Part shown: piece after piece, positions 16,017 through 24,404 of the stretch
How positions within the stretch are numbered: the stretch's first letter is position 1
How the letters are laid out: each line of letters opens with the position of its first letter
Assembly (NCBI RefSeq): GCF_018531375.1
Contig: NZ_JAHBOH010000001.1
Coordinates: forward strand, 2,108,001 to 2,172,000
Reading direction: 5' to 3'
Origin: Cellulomonas fulva
GTDB lineage: Bacteria; Actinomycetota; Actinomycetes; Actinomycetales; Cellulomonadaceae
DNA: 64,000 nt
Made by a program: the position numbers and the translations under genes
Notes under the pieces: generated by a model
Seen by the model: only the letters and a program-made list of their open reading frames with translations
What the model was told of the DNA's origin: nothing
Databases searched by the model: none

Positions 16017-16979
16017 TCAGTCCGACGAGGCGTCCGACGAGGCAGCCGGCGCGGTCCCGACCGTCGCCGGCACGGGCTGCTCCTGCGGTGCGGGCGCGGC
16101 CCGTCGGCGCCGACGCCGGCGCACGGCCAGCCACACCAGGCCGACCAGGGCGGCGACCGCGAGCCACGGCAGCACCGCGCCGAGCACCACCATGAGGACA
16201 CCGATCGTGGCGACCAGCGCCTCCCAGCCGTTCTCGAGCCCGGTGAGGAAGGTCCCGTCCTCCTCCTCGGCCTGGACGGGCAGCGCGCCCGGCCCCGCGA
16301 TCGAGATCTCGAGCGTCGACAGCGCGACCTTGTCGGCGAGCCGCGCGCGCTCGGACTGCAGCTGCTCGAGGCTCGCCTGCCGCTCGGACAGCGCGCTCTC
16401 GGCCGCCAGCAGGTCACGCGTGCTCGTGGCGTCCGTCATGAGCTGCTCCATGCGGTCCACCGAGAGCTCGAGCGCGTGGATCCGGGCATCCAGGTCCTGC
16501 GCGGTGCCCGTGACGTCCTGCGCCTGGAGGTCGATGCCGTCGACCTCGCCCAGCTCCCGCAGCGCGTCGACCGTCGAGCTCACCTGGTCGGCCGGCACCC
16601 GCACGGTGAGGGACGACTGCGCGGTCTCGTCCGTCGAGGCGGCCGACTCCGAGCGGGAGTCGACCCGCCCGCCCTTGCCCTCGACGAGGTCGACGACCTG
16701 GTCGGTCACGACCTGGGGGTCCTCGACCGTCATGCGGATCGAGCCCGTCTGGATCACCTGGCGCTCGGCCTCGTCGACCCCGCCGCCTTCGGAGACCGCC
16801 GCCGCGTCGCTGTCGCCGCCCGCGTCCCCGCCGTCCTGCGGCCCGGCGACGCTGCCTCCGGACCCGCCGTCCGCCGACTCCGCCGCGTCGCCACCGTCGG
16901 AGCATCCCGCCAGCACGAGCAGCAGCGCCAGCACCGGTGCGGCCCAGGCCGCCTGCCTCGTCCTCGTCCCCCTGGTCAT
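16017..16979 (-). CDS. DUF4349 lipoprotein
   Basis: A 320-residue membrane-associated protein with a lipobox (LLLVLAGC), a Gly/Ser/Asp-rich spacer, the DUF4349 domain (RQVIQTGSIRMTVEDP through a long coiled coil around ERQASLEQLQSERARL), and one transmembrane helix near residue 265. An Arg-rich cytoplasmic tail follows. It should be anchored at both ends, with a helical hairpin outside the membrane. DUF4349 proteins are widespread and uncharacterised. The gene appears leaderless: TACGTT ends 6 nt before the ATG. Confidence 0.85.
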   Translation of the reverse strand: MTRGTRTRQAAWAAPVLALLLVLAGCSDGGDAAESADGGSGGSVAGPQDGGDAGGDSDAAAVSEGGGVDEAERQVIQTGSIRMTVEDPQVVTDQVVDLVEGKGGRVDSRSESAASTDETAQSSLTVRVPADQVSSTVDALRELGEVDGIDLQAQDVTGTAQDLDARIHALELSVDRMEQLMTDATSTRDLLAAESALSERQASLEQLQSERARLADKVALSTLEISIAGPGALPVQAEEEDGTFLTGLENGWEALVATIGVLMVVLGAVLPWLAVAALVGLVWLAVRRRRRRRAAPAPQEQPVPATVGTAPAASSDASSD

Positions 16980-17147
16980 GCCCCGAACGTAGGGCGGCGC
17001 CGCGGGGGGCGGGACGGGTCCGTCGCAATCGTGACCATCCCGTCACCGGATCGAATCCGGATGGGCGCCGAGTCGCGTCGCAGGGCTGGATGTCCCCGAC
17101 TTCGCCGTTCGAGGTGCGCGATCGGCCATCCGGGTCCACCATGGGCG

Positions 17148-17286
17148 TACCGCGGCGCCAGCGCCGCGGTAGCCGTAGGTACGGGCGAGAGCCCGACCGC
17201 CCGTGAGGGTCAGCGAGCACGCCACGCTTCGTGCCGGCGAGACGTGCTCGGACCGACGCCCCGCCTCGTCCGACGAGGCGGGGCGT
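17148..17286. other. structured intergenic region: three successive inverted repeats
   Basis: The long gap between the DUF4349 gene and the Cys-rich leader contains three inverted repeats: an 11-bp arm TACCGCGGCGC (17148-17171, 2-nt loop), ACGGGCG/CGCCCGT (17181-17204), and a perfect 16-bp arm GACGCCCCGCCTCGTC with a 1-nt centre (17254-17286). The last resembles a terminator. An additional GAGCACG/CGTGCTC pair lies between the second and third. The whole may be a small structured RNA ending in a terminator, or only a terminator region for neighbouring transcripts. No gene is seen between 16980 and 17427. Confidence 0.4.
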
Positions 17287-17352
17287 CAGACGGTCTCCCC
17301 GCTGCGGACGCTGACGCCGCACCTGCTGACCCGCAAATGCTGACTTGAACGG

Positions 17353-17382
17353 TTGACTTTTCAGCGCGACGGACGCTAGCGT
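17353..17382 (+). promoter_or_regulatory. promoter of the Cys-rich leader transcript
   Basis: TTGACT and TAGCGT are separated by 18 nt, a good housekeeping-type promoter. The start of transcription would fall near 17389, giving an untranslated leader of about 40 nt before the small ORF. Confidence 0.6.
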
Positions 17383-17427
17383 CCTCGTGCGGGCCGGGAA
17401 CCGGCCCCTTGACGGGAGGTACGCACG

Positions 17428-17538
17428 ATGGACGCTGGACGGGTGCACCCCGCCGCCTCCCGTGCGTGGTCGATGCGCGCGCCGTCCGCGGCCCCGCGAC
17501 CGGTCCTCCCGTGTCCGGCCGACTGCTGTCGTCGCTGA
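17428..17538 (+). CDS. putative Cys-rich leader peptide (36 residues)
   Basis: A short open frame with a strong GGGAGG site 8 nt before its ATG and a good promoter 46 nt upstream. The peptide begins MDAGRVHPAASRAWSMRAPS and ends with CPADCCRR just before the stop, so three cysteine codons are clustered at its end. Cysteine-rich upstream ORFs are known in mycobacteria as cysteine-responsive attenuators of operons related to sulfur. Here 183 nt separate its stop from the next gene, which is enough for alternative structures. Translation is supported only by the signals around it. Confidence 0.5.
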   Translation: MDAGRVHPAASRAWSMRAPSAAPRPVLPCPADCCRR

Positions 17539-17721
17539 CCCCGACGATCCTCCGCGCCTCGCCGGCCGGCCCGAGGCACGCCTGAGCGTGCGGCCGTCCG
17601 AGCGTCCCGAGCCCGCGTGGCTCGATCACCCCGCACCCCAGCACCCCGCGACCGCGCCCGTGCAGCGTCCCGCTCCGGTCCGCCGGTCCCCGCCAGCGCC
17701 CTCGGCGCACCGGAGGAAGCC

Positions 17722-18210
17722 ATGTCCCAGGTCCTCGACCTCCCCGTCGTCCCCACCCCGATCCTCGGCCCGGCCCCCGCTACGTCGGGCGGCCAGGACG
17801 TCCTCGTCCCCGAGCCCCGCGGTCCGCTGGCCGCCGACGACGTGGTCGTCGTGTTCGAGGACAACGCGCCCGTCGCGGGCGGCTCCTTCCACCTGAGCGC
17901 CGCGCGTCCCACCCTGCCGCTCGAGGCGGACGGCCACCGCACGGCCGACCTCACCGGCATCTGGACGGTCGCGGGCCGCGGACGGCGCGAGCGTGCGCGC
18001 CGGGCCATCGCGGCGCTCGAGGGCAACGCCGCGCTCGCGGGCTACGCCCGGCTGCGGGTGCTGGTCGACGCGCACCGGACCGACGTCGTCGCCCTCCTGC
18101 GCGCGAGCTGGTTCACGCCGACGGACGGTCGTCCCGCTGCGACTGCCGGTGGGACGACCGGCGCGACGCCGGGCCAGGTCGAGCTGGAGAAGTGGCTGCT
18201 GCCGGCGTGA
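17722..18210 (+). CDS. GNAT-like protein, function unknown
   Basis: A 162-residue protein. The C-terminal two thirds follow the GNAT acetyltransferase order: a strand VVVVFEDNAPVAGGSF, then ADLTGIWTVAGRGRRERARRAIAALEGNA, which resembles the acetyl-CoA loop and helix (though RGRRER replaces the usual RGxGxA), then a strand and LLRASWF. The binding motif is weak, so activity is uncertain. The first 35 residues are Pro-rich. A GGAGGAAGCC site sets the start. The 3' end overlaps the convergent alkA gene by 98 bases, and transcription probably comes from the promoter of the leader peptide. Confidence 0.55.
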   Translation: MSQVLDLPVVPTPILGPAPATSGGQDVLVPEPRGPLAADDVVVVFEDNAPVAGGSFHLSAARPTLPLEADGHRTADLTGIWTVAGRGRRERARRAIAALEGNAALAGYARLRVLVDAHRTDVVALLRASWFTPTDGRPAATAGGTTGATPGQVELEKWLLPA

Positions 18211-19123
18211 GCCGCGCGTAGGCCACCGCGGTCCACAGGTGCTGGGCGGCGTGGGCGCGCCACGGCGACCAGGTGGCCGCGCGCGCGGCCGCCTGGCGGG
18301 CGTCCTCGATGCCCATCGCCTTGCGCAGCACCAGGTCGCCCGCGGGGAAGGCGTCCCGGTCGCCGGCCGCGCGCAGCGCCAGGTAGTCGGCCGTCCAGGG
18401 TCCGATGCCCGGGAGGGCGAGCAGCCGCGCCCGCGTCCCCGCACGGTCGTGCGTGGTCCGCAGGTCCAGCCCGTCCGCGCAGGCGCGGGCCAGCGCGACG
18501 AGCGTGCGCGCGCGGGCGCCCGTCACGCGCAGCGCCTCGCGCAGCTCCTCGGCGTCGACGGCCGCGACCGCGGGCGGGTCGGGGAACAGCACCAGGTCCT
18601 CGTCGTGCACGGTGCCCAGCGCGGCGGCGAGCCGGCCCGTGAACGTGCGCGCCGCGGCCAGCGACACCTGCTGGCCGAGCACCGTCTGCGCCGCGGCCTC
18701 GAACGGGTCCACGTGTCCGGGGACCCGCAGGCTCGGGCGCGCGCGCAGCAGCGGTCGCAGCAGCGGGTCGGGGTCGAGCGCCGCGGCGACGACGTCGAGG
18801 TCGTCACCGGTGCCGAACCACCGGGCGGCGACCTCCTCGAGCCACGACGCCGGGACCGGTGCGGGGCCGGTCGCCGTGATCCCCACCTCGTCGGGCGCGA
18901 GGTCCACGACGAGCCGGACCGTCGCGGAGCCCGTGCGCGCCAGCCGCTCGACCCGCGCGTGGGCGGCGTCCGGCGAGGTCACGCGCTCGACGCCCGGGAC
19001 GGCGTGCGCGACCAGGTAGGCGATCGCCGCGGCCGAGTCGAAGGGCCGGTGGAGCACCGCTCGTGCACGTCCCACGGCCGGGTCCGCGCCGCGGTGCTGG
19101 GGGGCGGGCTCGTCGTACGGCAC
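18113..19123 (-). CDS. alkA: DNA-3-methyladenine glycosylase, AlkA type
   Basis: A 336-residue base-excision repair glycosylase removing alkylated purines. The helix-hairpin-helix LPGIGPWTADYLALR is clear, and the catalytic aspartate follows in FPAGDLVLRK. The N-terminal beta domain and the QTVLGQQVSLAAART segment are also typical of AlkA. The C-terminus is extended by a basic, low-complexity tail of about 40 residues, the part that overlaps the convergent GNAT-like gene. The GTG start looks leaderless, with TACGGT ending 6 nt upstream. The mscS gene diverges with its own leaderless promoter about 50 bp away. Confidence 0.85.
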   Translation of the reverse strand: MPYDEPAPQHRGADPAVGRARAVLHRPFDSAAAIAYLVAHAVPGVERVTSPDAAHARVERLARTGSATVRLVVDLAPDEVGITATGPAPVPASWLEEVAARWFGTGDDLDVVAAALDPDPLLRPLLRARPSLRVPGHVDPFEAAAQTVLGQQVSLAAARTFTGRLAAALGTVHDEDLVLFPDPPAVAAVDAEELREALRVTGARARTLVALARACADGLDLRTTHDRAGTRARLLALPGIGPWTADYLALRAAGDRDAFPAGDLVLRKAMGIEDARQAAARAATWSPWRAHAAQHLWTAVAYARLTPAAATSPARPGPASRRSSHRQSQRDDRPSA

Positions 19124-19129
19124 CGCGTC

Positions 19130-19189
19130 ACCGTACGCCGTCGGGCTCCGTCACCCGTCGAGACGTCGACCCGGCGGCGCGCCTAGGGT
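19130..19189. promoter_or_regulatory. divergent leaderless promoter pair (alkA / mscS)
   Basis: On the minus strand TACGGT (19130-19135) ends 6 nt before the alkA GTG. On the plus strand TAGGGT (19184-19189) ends 6 nt before the mscS GTG. With -10 boxes at this distance, transcription should start at or next to each start codon, so both mRNAs would lack a 5' leader. Confidence 0.6.
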
Positions 19190-19195
19190 GGCCGG

Positions 19196-20563
19196 GTGCT
19201 GCGATCCCTCTTCACCGCACCGGCTCGCGCCGCCTCTCCGTCGGTCACCGGTGCGTCCCCCACCCCCTCGCCCGGCCCGGCGGCGGCGGTCGAGGAGACC
19301 GCCCGCGAGGTCGCCGACGTCCTGGTGCCGGCGCTCGCCGTCGTCGGCGGGATCGTCGTCGCGTTCGTCGTCGCGACCTTGGTCTCGGCGATCGTCCGAC
19401 GAGCCGCGCGCCGCTCCACGGTCGCCTCCGACCTCACCCGGCGCTCCCGCACGGCCCTGCGCGCGGTGCTCGTCGTCATCGGCGTGTGGGTCGCGCTGCT
19501 GCTGTCGACCGAGGACGCGGAGTGGCGCCGCGCCGTGGTGCACCTGCTGCAGATCCTGCTCATCGTCGCGGTCGCGTGGCTCGTCGGGACGCTCGCGTTC
19601 GTGCTCGAGGACGCCGCGGTCGCGCGGTACCGGGTCGACGTCGCCGACAACCGCCACGCCCGCCGCGTGCGCACCCAGGTCCAGGTGCTGCGACGCCTGA
19701 CCGTCGCGGTGATCGTGGTGTGCGCGATCGCGGGCGTCGCGCTCACCTTCCCCGGGGCGCGGGCGTTCGGCGCGAGCATCCTCGCCTCGGCCGGGCTCAT
19801 CTCGATCGTCGCGGGCCTCGCCGCGCAGAGCTCGCTCGCCAACGTCTTCGCGGGCATCCAGCTCGCGTTCACCGACGCGATCCGGGTGGACGACGTGGTC
19901 GTCGTCGACGCGCAGTGGGGCCGGATCGAGGAGATCACGCTCACCTACGTCGTCGTCCACGCGTGGGACGACCGCCGCCTGATCCTGCCCTCGACCTTCT
20001 TCACGACGACGCCGTTCGAGAACTGGACGCGGCGCGCGGCGGACCTGCTCGGCACCGTGGAGCTGGACCTCGACTGGCAGGTGCCGGTCGAGCCGATGCG
20101 GGCCGAGCTGGTGCGCCTCCTCGAGTCCACCGACCTGTGGGACCGGCGGGTCGGGATCCTGCAGGTGACCGACGCGGTCGGCGGGGTGGTCCGCGTCCGC
20201 GCCCTCGCCTCCGCGGCCGACGCGCCGTCGCTGTTCGACCTGCGCTGCCACGTGCGCGAGGGGCTCGTCGGGTGGCTGCAGCGCGAGGCGCCCGAGGGGC
20301 TGCCGCGCAACCGCTGGGAGACCGTCGCCGCTGCCCCGCCCGGGGCACCGGCCGCGCCGCCCGAGCCGCGGCCGACGACCGGTGCCCTGCCGGCACCCGG
20401 ACGCTGGGCGGGGCCCGACGACACGGTGCAGGTCGCGCCGACCTCGGACTCGCGACTGTTCACCGGGAGCATCGACGCGATCGAGCGCTCGCAGGCGTTC
20501 CGCGGTCCCGGCCAGGACGTCATCGACGAGCGTGAGCAGCACGCCGACGACGAGCGCAGGTGA
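19196..20563 (+). CDS. mscS: mechanosensitive ion channel, MscS family
   Basis: A 455-residue small-conductance channel protein that opens under membrane tension during osmotic downshock. After a signal-like N-terminus there are four hydrophobic helices; the pore helix is seen as ILASAGLISIVAGLAAQSSL with its Gly/Ala pattern. It is followed by the beta domain (IRVDDVVVVDAQWGRIEEITL) and the alpha/beta C-terminal domain. The last 110 residues are a Pro/Ala-rich, probably disordered cytoplasmic tail longer than in E. coli MscS. The GTG start appears leaderless. The DsbA-like gene follows immediately. Confidence 0.9.
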   Translation: MLRSLFTAPARAASPSVTGASPTPSPGPAAAVEETAREVADVLVPALAVVGGIVVAFVVATLVSAIVRRAARRSTVASDLTRRSRTALRAVLVVIGVWVALLLSTEDAEWRRAVVHLLQILLIVAVAWLVGTLAFVLEDAAVARYRVDVADNRHARRVRTQVQVLRRLTVAVIVVCAIAGVALTFPGARAFGASILASAGLISIVAGLAAQSSLANVFAGIQLAFTDAIRVDDVVVVDAQWGRIEEITLTYVVVHAWDDRRLILPSTFFTTTPFENWTRRAADLLGTVELDLDWQVPVEPMRAELVRLLESTDLWDRRVGILQVTDAVGGVVRVRALASAADAPSLFDLRCHVREGLVGWLQREAPEGLPRNRWETVAAAPPGAPAAPPEPRPTTGALPAPGRWAGPDDTVQVAPTSDSRLFTGSIDAIERSQAFRGPGQDVIDEREQHADDERR

Positions 20564-20568
20564 GCACG

Positions 20569-21081
20569 ATGAGCGACCTCCCTGCCGGCACCGATCCCTA
20601 CCGCCACGTGTACGGCGCCGCCGACGCGCCGGTGACGGTCGTCGAGTTCGGTGACCTCGAGTGCCCGCACTGCCGGGCGGCCGCGCCGGTGCTGCGGGAG
20701 CTGGTCGACACCTCGGCCGGGCGCGTGCGCCTGGTGTGGCGCCACTTCCCGCTGTTCGAGGTGCACCCGCACGCGCTCACCGCCGCGCTCGCGGCCGAGG
20801 CCTTCGCGGCCCACGGCCGGTTCTGGGACCTGCACGACGCCGCGTTCGCCCACCAGGACCGGCTGGGCGACCCGGACCTGCGCCGCTACGCCGCCGAGGC
20901 GGGCATCGACCCCGACGATGTGGTGGGCGACCGGGCCCAGCGCTGGGCAACGGCGGTCGAGGCCGACTACCTCGCCGGCCTGGCCGCCCACGTCGCCGGC
21001 ACGCCGACCCTGCTGGTCGACGACGAGCCGTACACCGGCCCGGTCACCCTGACGGCGCTCCGCCTCCGCACCGCCCGCTAG
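20569..21081 (+). CDS. DsbA-like thioredoxin-fold protein
   Basis: A 170-residue DsbA-family protein with the active-site motif CPHC (in FGDLECPHCRAA) and a cis-proline loop AGTPTLLVD. There is no signal peptide or lipobox, so it probably acts in the cytoplasm as a thiol oxidoreductase, like many short actinobacterial members. The ATG was chosen because AGGTGAG lies 5 nt upstream; a GTG three codons earlier overlaps the mscS stop and is also possible. The gene is probably co-transcribed with mscS. Confidence 0.85.
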   Translation: MSDLPAGTDPYRHVYGAADAPVTVVEFGDLECPHCRAAAPVLRELVDTSAGRVRLVWRHFPLFEVHPHALTAALAAEAFAAHGRFWDLHDAAFAHQDRLGDPDLRRYAAEAGIDPDDVVGDRAQRWATAVEADYLAGLAAHVAGTPTLLVDDEPYTGPVTLTALRLRTAR

Positions 21082-21134
21082 CCCGCGTCCGGCCGGGCGG
21101 CCTGGTCGGACGCCCGGGGTGGGAGGGTGGGGGG

Positions 21135-21938
21135 ATGAAGACGGTGATGGTGACCGGTGCCGGGCGTGGCATCGGCCGGGGGATCGCGATCGGGCTGGCG
21201 CGGGCCGGGTACGGCGTCGGGCTCGTCGGGCGGACGCGGCGGCACCTCGAGGACGTGGCCGACGAGATCGCGCAGCAGGTGTCGGATGCCCGGCTCGTCG
21301 TGGCGGACGGGGACCTGGTGCACGCCGACGACGTCCGGGATGCGGTGCGCACCGTGGAGCAGGCGCTCGGCGGGATCGGGCTGCTGGTGAACAACGCCGG
21401 CGTCATCGAGCACGGCGAGACGGACTTCGCGACGGACGACGTCGAGGACGCCTGGCGCGTGGTCGAGACGAACGTACGGGGGCCGATGCTCGTGGCGCAC
21501 GCGGTCCTGCCGGCGATGCTCGCGCGCGGCGAGGGCCGGCTGCTGCAGATCAACTCGGGCTCCGGGTACACCCGGATGTCGGCCTACACCGGCTACGGCG
21601 TCAGCAAGGGCGCGCTCGCGCGCCTGACGACGCTGCTCGACGCGCAGTACCGCGACCGCGGCATCCGCACGCTGGACCTCGCGCCCGGTGTGGTCGCCAC
21701 GGACATGACCGCGGCGATGCCGGTGCACGCCGACCGCGCCGAGTGGACGGCGATCGAGGACGTGGTGGCGCTGGTCCGCGCGTTCGGGGACGGCGAGCTC
21801 GACGCGCTCTCGGGCCGGTTCGTCCGGGCCGGCTCGGACTCAGCCGCGTCGCTCGTGGGCGCCGCGCACCGGATCGCCGCCGCGGACGCGCGGCGGCTGC
21901 GGGTCCCGACCTACGGGGACGACGACCCGCTCACCTGA
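21135..21938 (+). CDS. SDR family oxidoreductase
   Basis: A 267-residue short-chain dehydrogenase with a TGAGRGIGRG cofactor motif at the N-terminus, NNAG, a catalytic Ser in INSGSG, and YGVSK as the catalytic Tyr-Lys pair. The substrate is unknown; the fold and length are like FabG-type reductases. A run of G (GGGAGGGTGGGGGG) directly precedes the ATG and includes the ribosome-binding site. The last 28 bases overlap the convergent second nhaA gene, so transcription of the pair could interfere. Confidence 0.87.
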   Translation: MKTVMVTGAGRGIGRGIAIGLARAGYGVGLVGRTRRHLEDVADEIAQQVSDARLVVADGDLVHADDVRDAVRTVEQALGGIGLLVNNAGVIEHGETDFATDDVEDAWRVVETNVRGPMLVAHAVLPAMLARGEGRLLQINSGSGYTRMSAYTGYGVSKGALARLTTLLDAQYRDRGIRTLDLAPGVVATDMTAAMPVHADRAEWTAIEDVVALVRAFGDGELDALSGRFVRAGSDSAASLVGAAHRIAAADARRLRVPTYGDDDPLT

Positions 21939-23395
21939 TCGCCGGCACCGGCGCTGGCGTCGGCACCGGCATCGGCACCGGTGGCAGTGGCAGTGGCAGT
22001 GGGCGTGGCACTGGAGGCGGCCGCGGTGCCGGGCGCGCGCCAGGGCAGGGGCGGGAGGGCCGACGGCGGCGCCTGCGGGGGAGAGCACAGGGGGAGCCGC
22101 TCGCCGAGCCAGCGCAGGAGCAGCGAGCCGATCGCCGCGGCCAGCAGCGAGCCGGCGAGCACGCCGATCTTCGCCTGGCCCAGGTGCTCCTCGTCGTCGA
22201 ACGCGAGCTCGGCGATGAACAGCGAGATGGTGAACCCGATCCCGGCGAGCACCGCGCCGCCCAGGAGGTGGCCGTAGCGCACCCGGCCGGGCAGGTCGCC
22301 GAGGCCCAGGCGGATGGCCAGGGTCGCGGCGCCGGTGATGCCGATCGCGTTGCCGACGACGAGCGCGACGAGCACCGCCCAGGTCAGCCGCGAGCCGAAC
22401 GCGGAGGCCAGCGCGTCGCCGTCGAGCCGCACCCCCGCATTGGCCAGGCCGAACACGGGGACCACCACGAACGCGCTCCAGGGGTGGAGCATGCGCTGCA
22501 GCCGGTCGCTCGCGGGGACGGCGGCCCTCGCCGCGAGCTCGGCGAGGTGCTCGCGCTCGGCGGTGGTCTCCTCGACCAGGTCCCGCGCATACCCCCGCAC
22601 CGCCTCGACGTCCTCCCGCCGGGACACGGTGGCGGGCACGATCAGCCCCACGGCGACGCCGGCCAGCGTGGCGTGCACCCCGGACGCGTGCACCGCGAGC
22701 CACAGCGCCACCCCGGTCACCGCGTAGGGCAGCAGCCGCCACACGCGCAGCCACCGCAGCACCAGGAGCACGACGACGAGCGCGCCCGCGACGGCGAGCG
22801 CCACCAGGTCCACCTGGTCGGTGTAGAAGACGGCCATCACGGTGATCGCACCGATGTCGTCGACGATCGCCAGCGTGAGCAGGAAGAGCCGGAGCCGGTC
22901 CGGGCAGGCCGGGCCGAACAGCGCCAGGATCCCGACCAGGAACGCGGTGTCCGTCGACATCACGACGCCCCAGCCGTGCCCGACGTCCGTGCCCGCCGTG
23001 ATCGCGAGGTACAGGAGCACGGGCACCAGGAGCCCGCCGAGCGCACCGAGCGCGGGGACCGCGACGGTGCGCCGGTCCCGCAGCTCGCCGCGCGTCGCCT
23101 CCCGGCTGATCTCGAGCCCGACGACGGCGAAGAAGACCGCCATGGCGGCGTCGTTGACCCACGCGTGCAGGCTGAGGTCGAGCGACCAGGAGCCCAGGTG
23201 CACGCCGGCGGCGGTGTGCCACAGCTCGTCGTACGCGTCCGCCCACGGCGAGTTCGCCCAGACGAGCGCGACCACGGTGGCGACCAGCAGCACCATGGCG
23301 GAGCCGGCCTCGGTCCGCAGGAAGTCGCGGACCGGAGGGCTGAGCGTCGGCACGCGGACCCGCAGGGCCGGTCCGACGCTCGTCGTCCCCGTCAC
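21911..23395 (-). CDS. nhaA: Na+/H+ antiporter NhaA (second copy)
   Basis: A 494-residue antiporter with the ion-binding pair in AIVDDIGAI and MSTDTAFL at the unwound helix; GIGFTISLFIAELAF is also conserved. Compared with the first NhaA it has an insertion of about 30 charged residues in the middle (REDVEAVRGYARDLVEETTA), and a C-terminal tail of alternating Thr/Ala and Gly/Ala encoded by 6-bp repeats. The two copies are too different to be a recent duplication. The GTG start is uncertain because no clear ribosome-binding site is near it. The stop overlaps the convergent SDR gene. Confidence 0.9.
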   Translation of the reverse strand: MTGTTSVGPALRVRVPTLSPPVRDFLRTEAGSAMVLLVATVVALVWANSPWADAYDELWHTAAGVHLGSWSLDLSLHAWVNDAAMAVFFAVVGLEISREATRGELRDRRTVAVPALGALGGLLVPVLLYLAITAGTDVGHGWGVVMSTDTAFLVGILALFGPACPDRLRLFLLTLAIVDDIGAITVMAVFYTDQVDLVALAVAGALVVVLLVLRWLRVWRLLPYAVTGVALWLAVHASGVHATLAGVAVGLIVPATVSRREDVEAVRGYARDLVEETTAEREHLAELAARAAVPASDRLQRMLHPWSAFVVVPVFGLANAGVRLDGDALASAFGSRLTWAVLVALVVGNAIGITGAATLAIRLGLGDLPGRVRYGHLLGGAVLAGIGFTISLFIAELAFDDEEHLGQAKIGVLAGSLLAAAIGSLLLRWLGERLPLCSPPQAPPSALPPLPWRAPGTAAASSATPTATATATGADAGADASAGAGDQVSGSSSP

Positions 23396-23441
23396 GCCGC
23401 CGCCGCCCGCGCCGCGCGAGCGGCCTCCCGCACCCTCCCGG

Positions 23442-24284
23442 TCACAGGTCCTTCTCGCGGTCACCCCGCAGCGCCGCGACGTGGTCCGGCACGTACGTGG
23501 ACAGCTCGCGCGGCGGACGCTCGTAGCCCGACGAGGGCGCGGGGCGCTCGGGGAGCACCACCTTGTCCCGCGGGACGTCCGTGTACGGGATGGTCGACAG
23601 CAGGTGGGCGATCATGTTCAGCCGTGCGTGCTTCTTGATGTCGCTCTCGACGACGTACCACGGGCTCGTCGGGACGTCGGTGTGGACCATCATCTCGTCC
23701 TTCGCGCGGGAGTAGTCCTCCCACTTCGCGATGGACTGCAGGTCGGTGGTGGACAGCTTCCACTGGCGCAGCGGGTCCGAGAGGCGCGAGCGGAACCGGC
23801 GCAGCTGCTCGGCGTCCGAGACGGAGAACCAGTACTTGCGCAGCAGGATCCCGTCCTCGACGAGCATCTGCTCGAAGATCGGCGTCTGGCGCATGAACTG
23901 CGCGTACTCCTGCGGCGTGCAGTAGCCCATGACGCGCTCGACGCCCGCGCGGTTGTACCAGGAGCGGTCGAACAGGACCATCTCGCCCGCGGCGGGCAGG
24001 TGCGCGACGTAGCGCTGGTAGTACCACTCCGACTTCTCGCGCTCCGTCGGGGTCGGCAGGGCGGCGATCCGCGCCGTGCGCGGCGACAGGTACTCCGAGA
24101 TGCGCTTGATGGTGCCGCCCTTGCCCGCGGCGTCCCGGCCCTCGAAGATCACGGCGATCCGCGCACCGGTCGCCCGGGTCCACTCCTGGACCTTGACCAG
24201 CTCGACCTGCAGCCGGAACAGCTCGGCCTCGTAGACCTCGTTCGAGATCTTGTGCTGATCGCGCTTCTTGCCCTTCTTCGCCAT
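23442..24284 (-). CDS. ppk2: polyphosphate kinase 2
   Basis: A 280-residue P-loop kinase of the PPK2 family, transferring phosphate between polyphosphate and nucleotides. The Walker A motif is FEGRDAAGKGGTIKR, Walker B is VLFDRSWYNRAGVE, and the lid region contains RFRSRLSDPLRQWK. A basic N-terminus (MAKKGKKRD) is usual. The single-domain length fits nucleoside diphosphate or monophosphate phosphorylation; which one cannot be told. A TAGCGT box ends 6 nt before the ATG, so the mRNA is probably leaderless. It lies just upstream of the second nhaA gene on the same strand. Confidence 0.93.
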   Translation of the reverse strand: MAKKGKKRDQHKISNEVYEAELFRLQVELVKVQEWTRATGARIAVIFEGRDAAGKGGTIKRISEYLSPRTARIAALPTPTEREKSEWYYQRYVAHLPAAGEMVLFDRSWYNRAGVERVMGYCTPQEYAQFMRQTPIFEQMLVEDGILLRKYWFSVSDAEQLRRFRSRLSDPLRQWKLSTTDLQSIAKWEDYSRAKDEMMVHTDVPTSPWYVVESDIKKHARLNMIAHLLSTIPYTDVPRDKVVLPERPAPSSGYERPPRELSTYVPDHVAALRGDREKDL

Positions 24285-24404
24285 GCCGGGACGCTACCGC
24301 GTGGGACCGCCATCGCGCCCGCCGGCCACGGATGGACCTTCCGGTCCGCAGATGCGGTGACAACCCGCCCGCGAAGGTGCATGTGCGGGGTATCGTCGAG
24401 CGTC

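Noticed and set aside
17387..17896. Longer frame overlapping the leader peptide and the GNAT-like gene start
   Set aside because: The translation is low-complexity Arg/Pro/Ser, has no ribosome-binding site, and conflicts with the better supported leader ORF and downstream gene.
17722..19123. Frameshift or pseudogene explanation for the alkA/GNAT overlap
   Set aside because: Both frames are intact with normal starts and motifs; nothing points to a broken gene.
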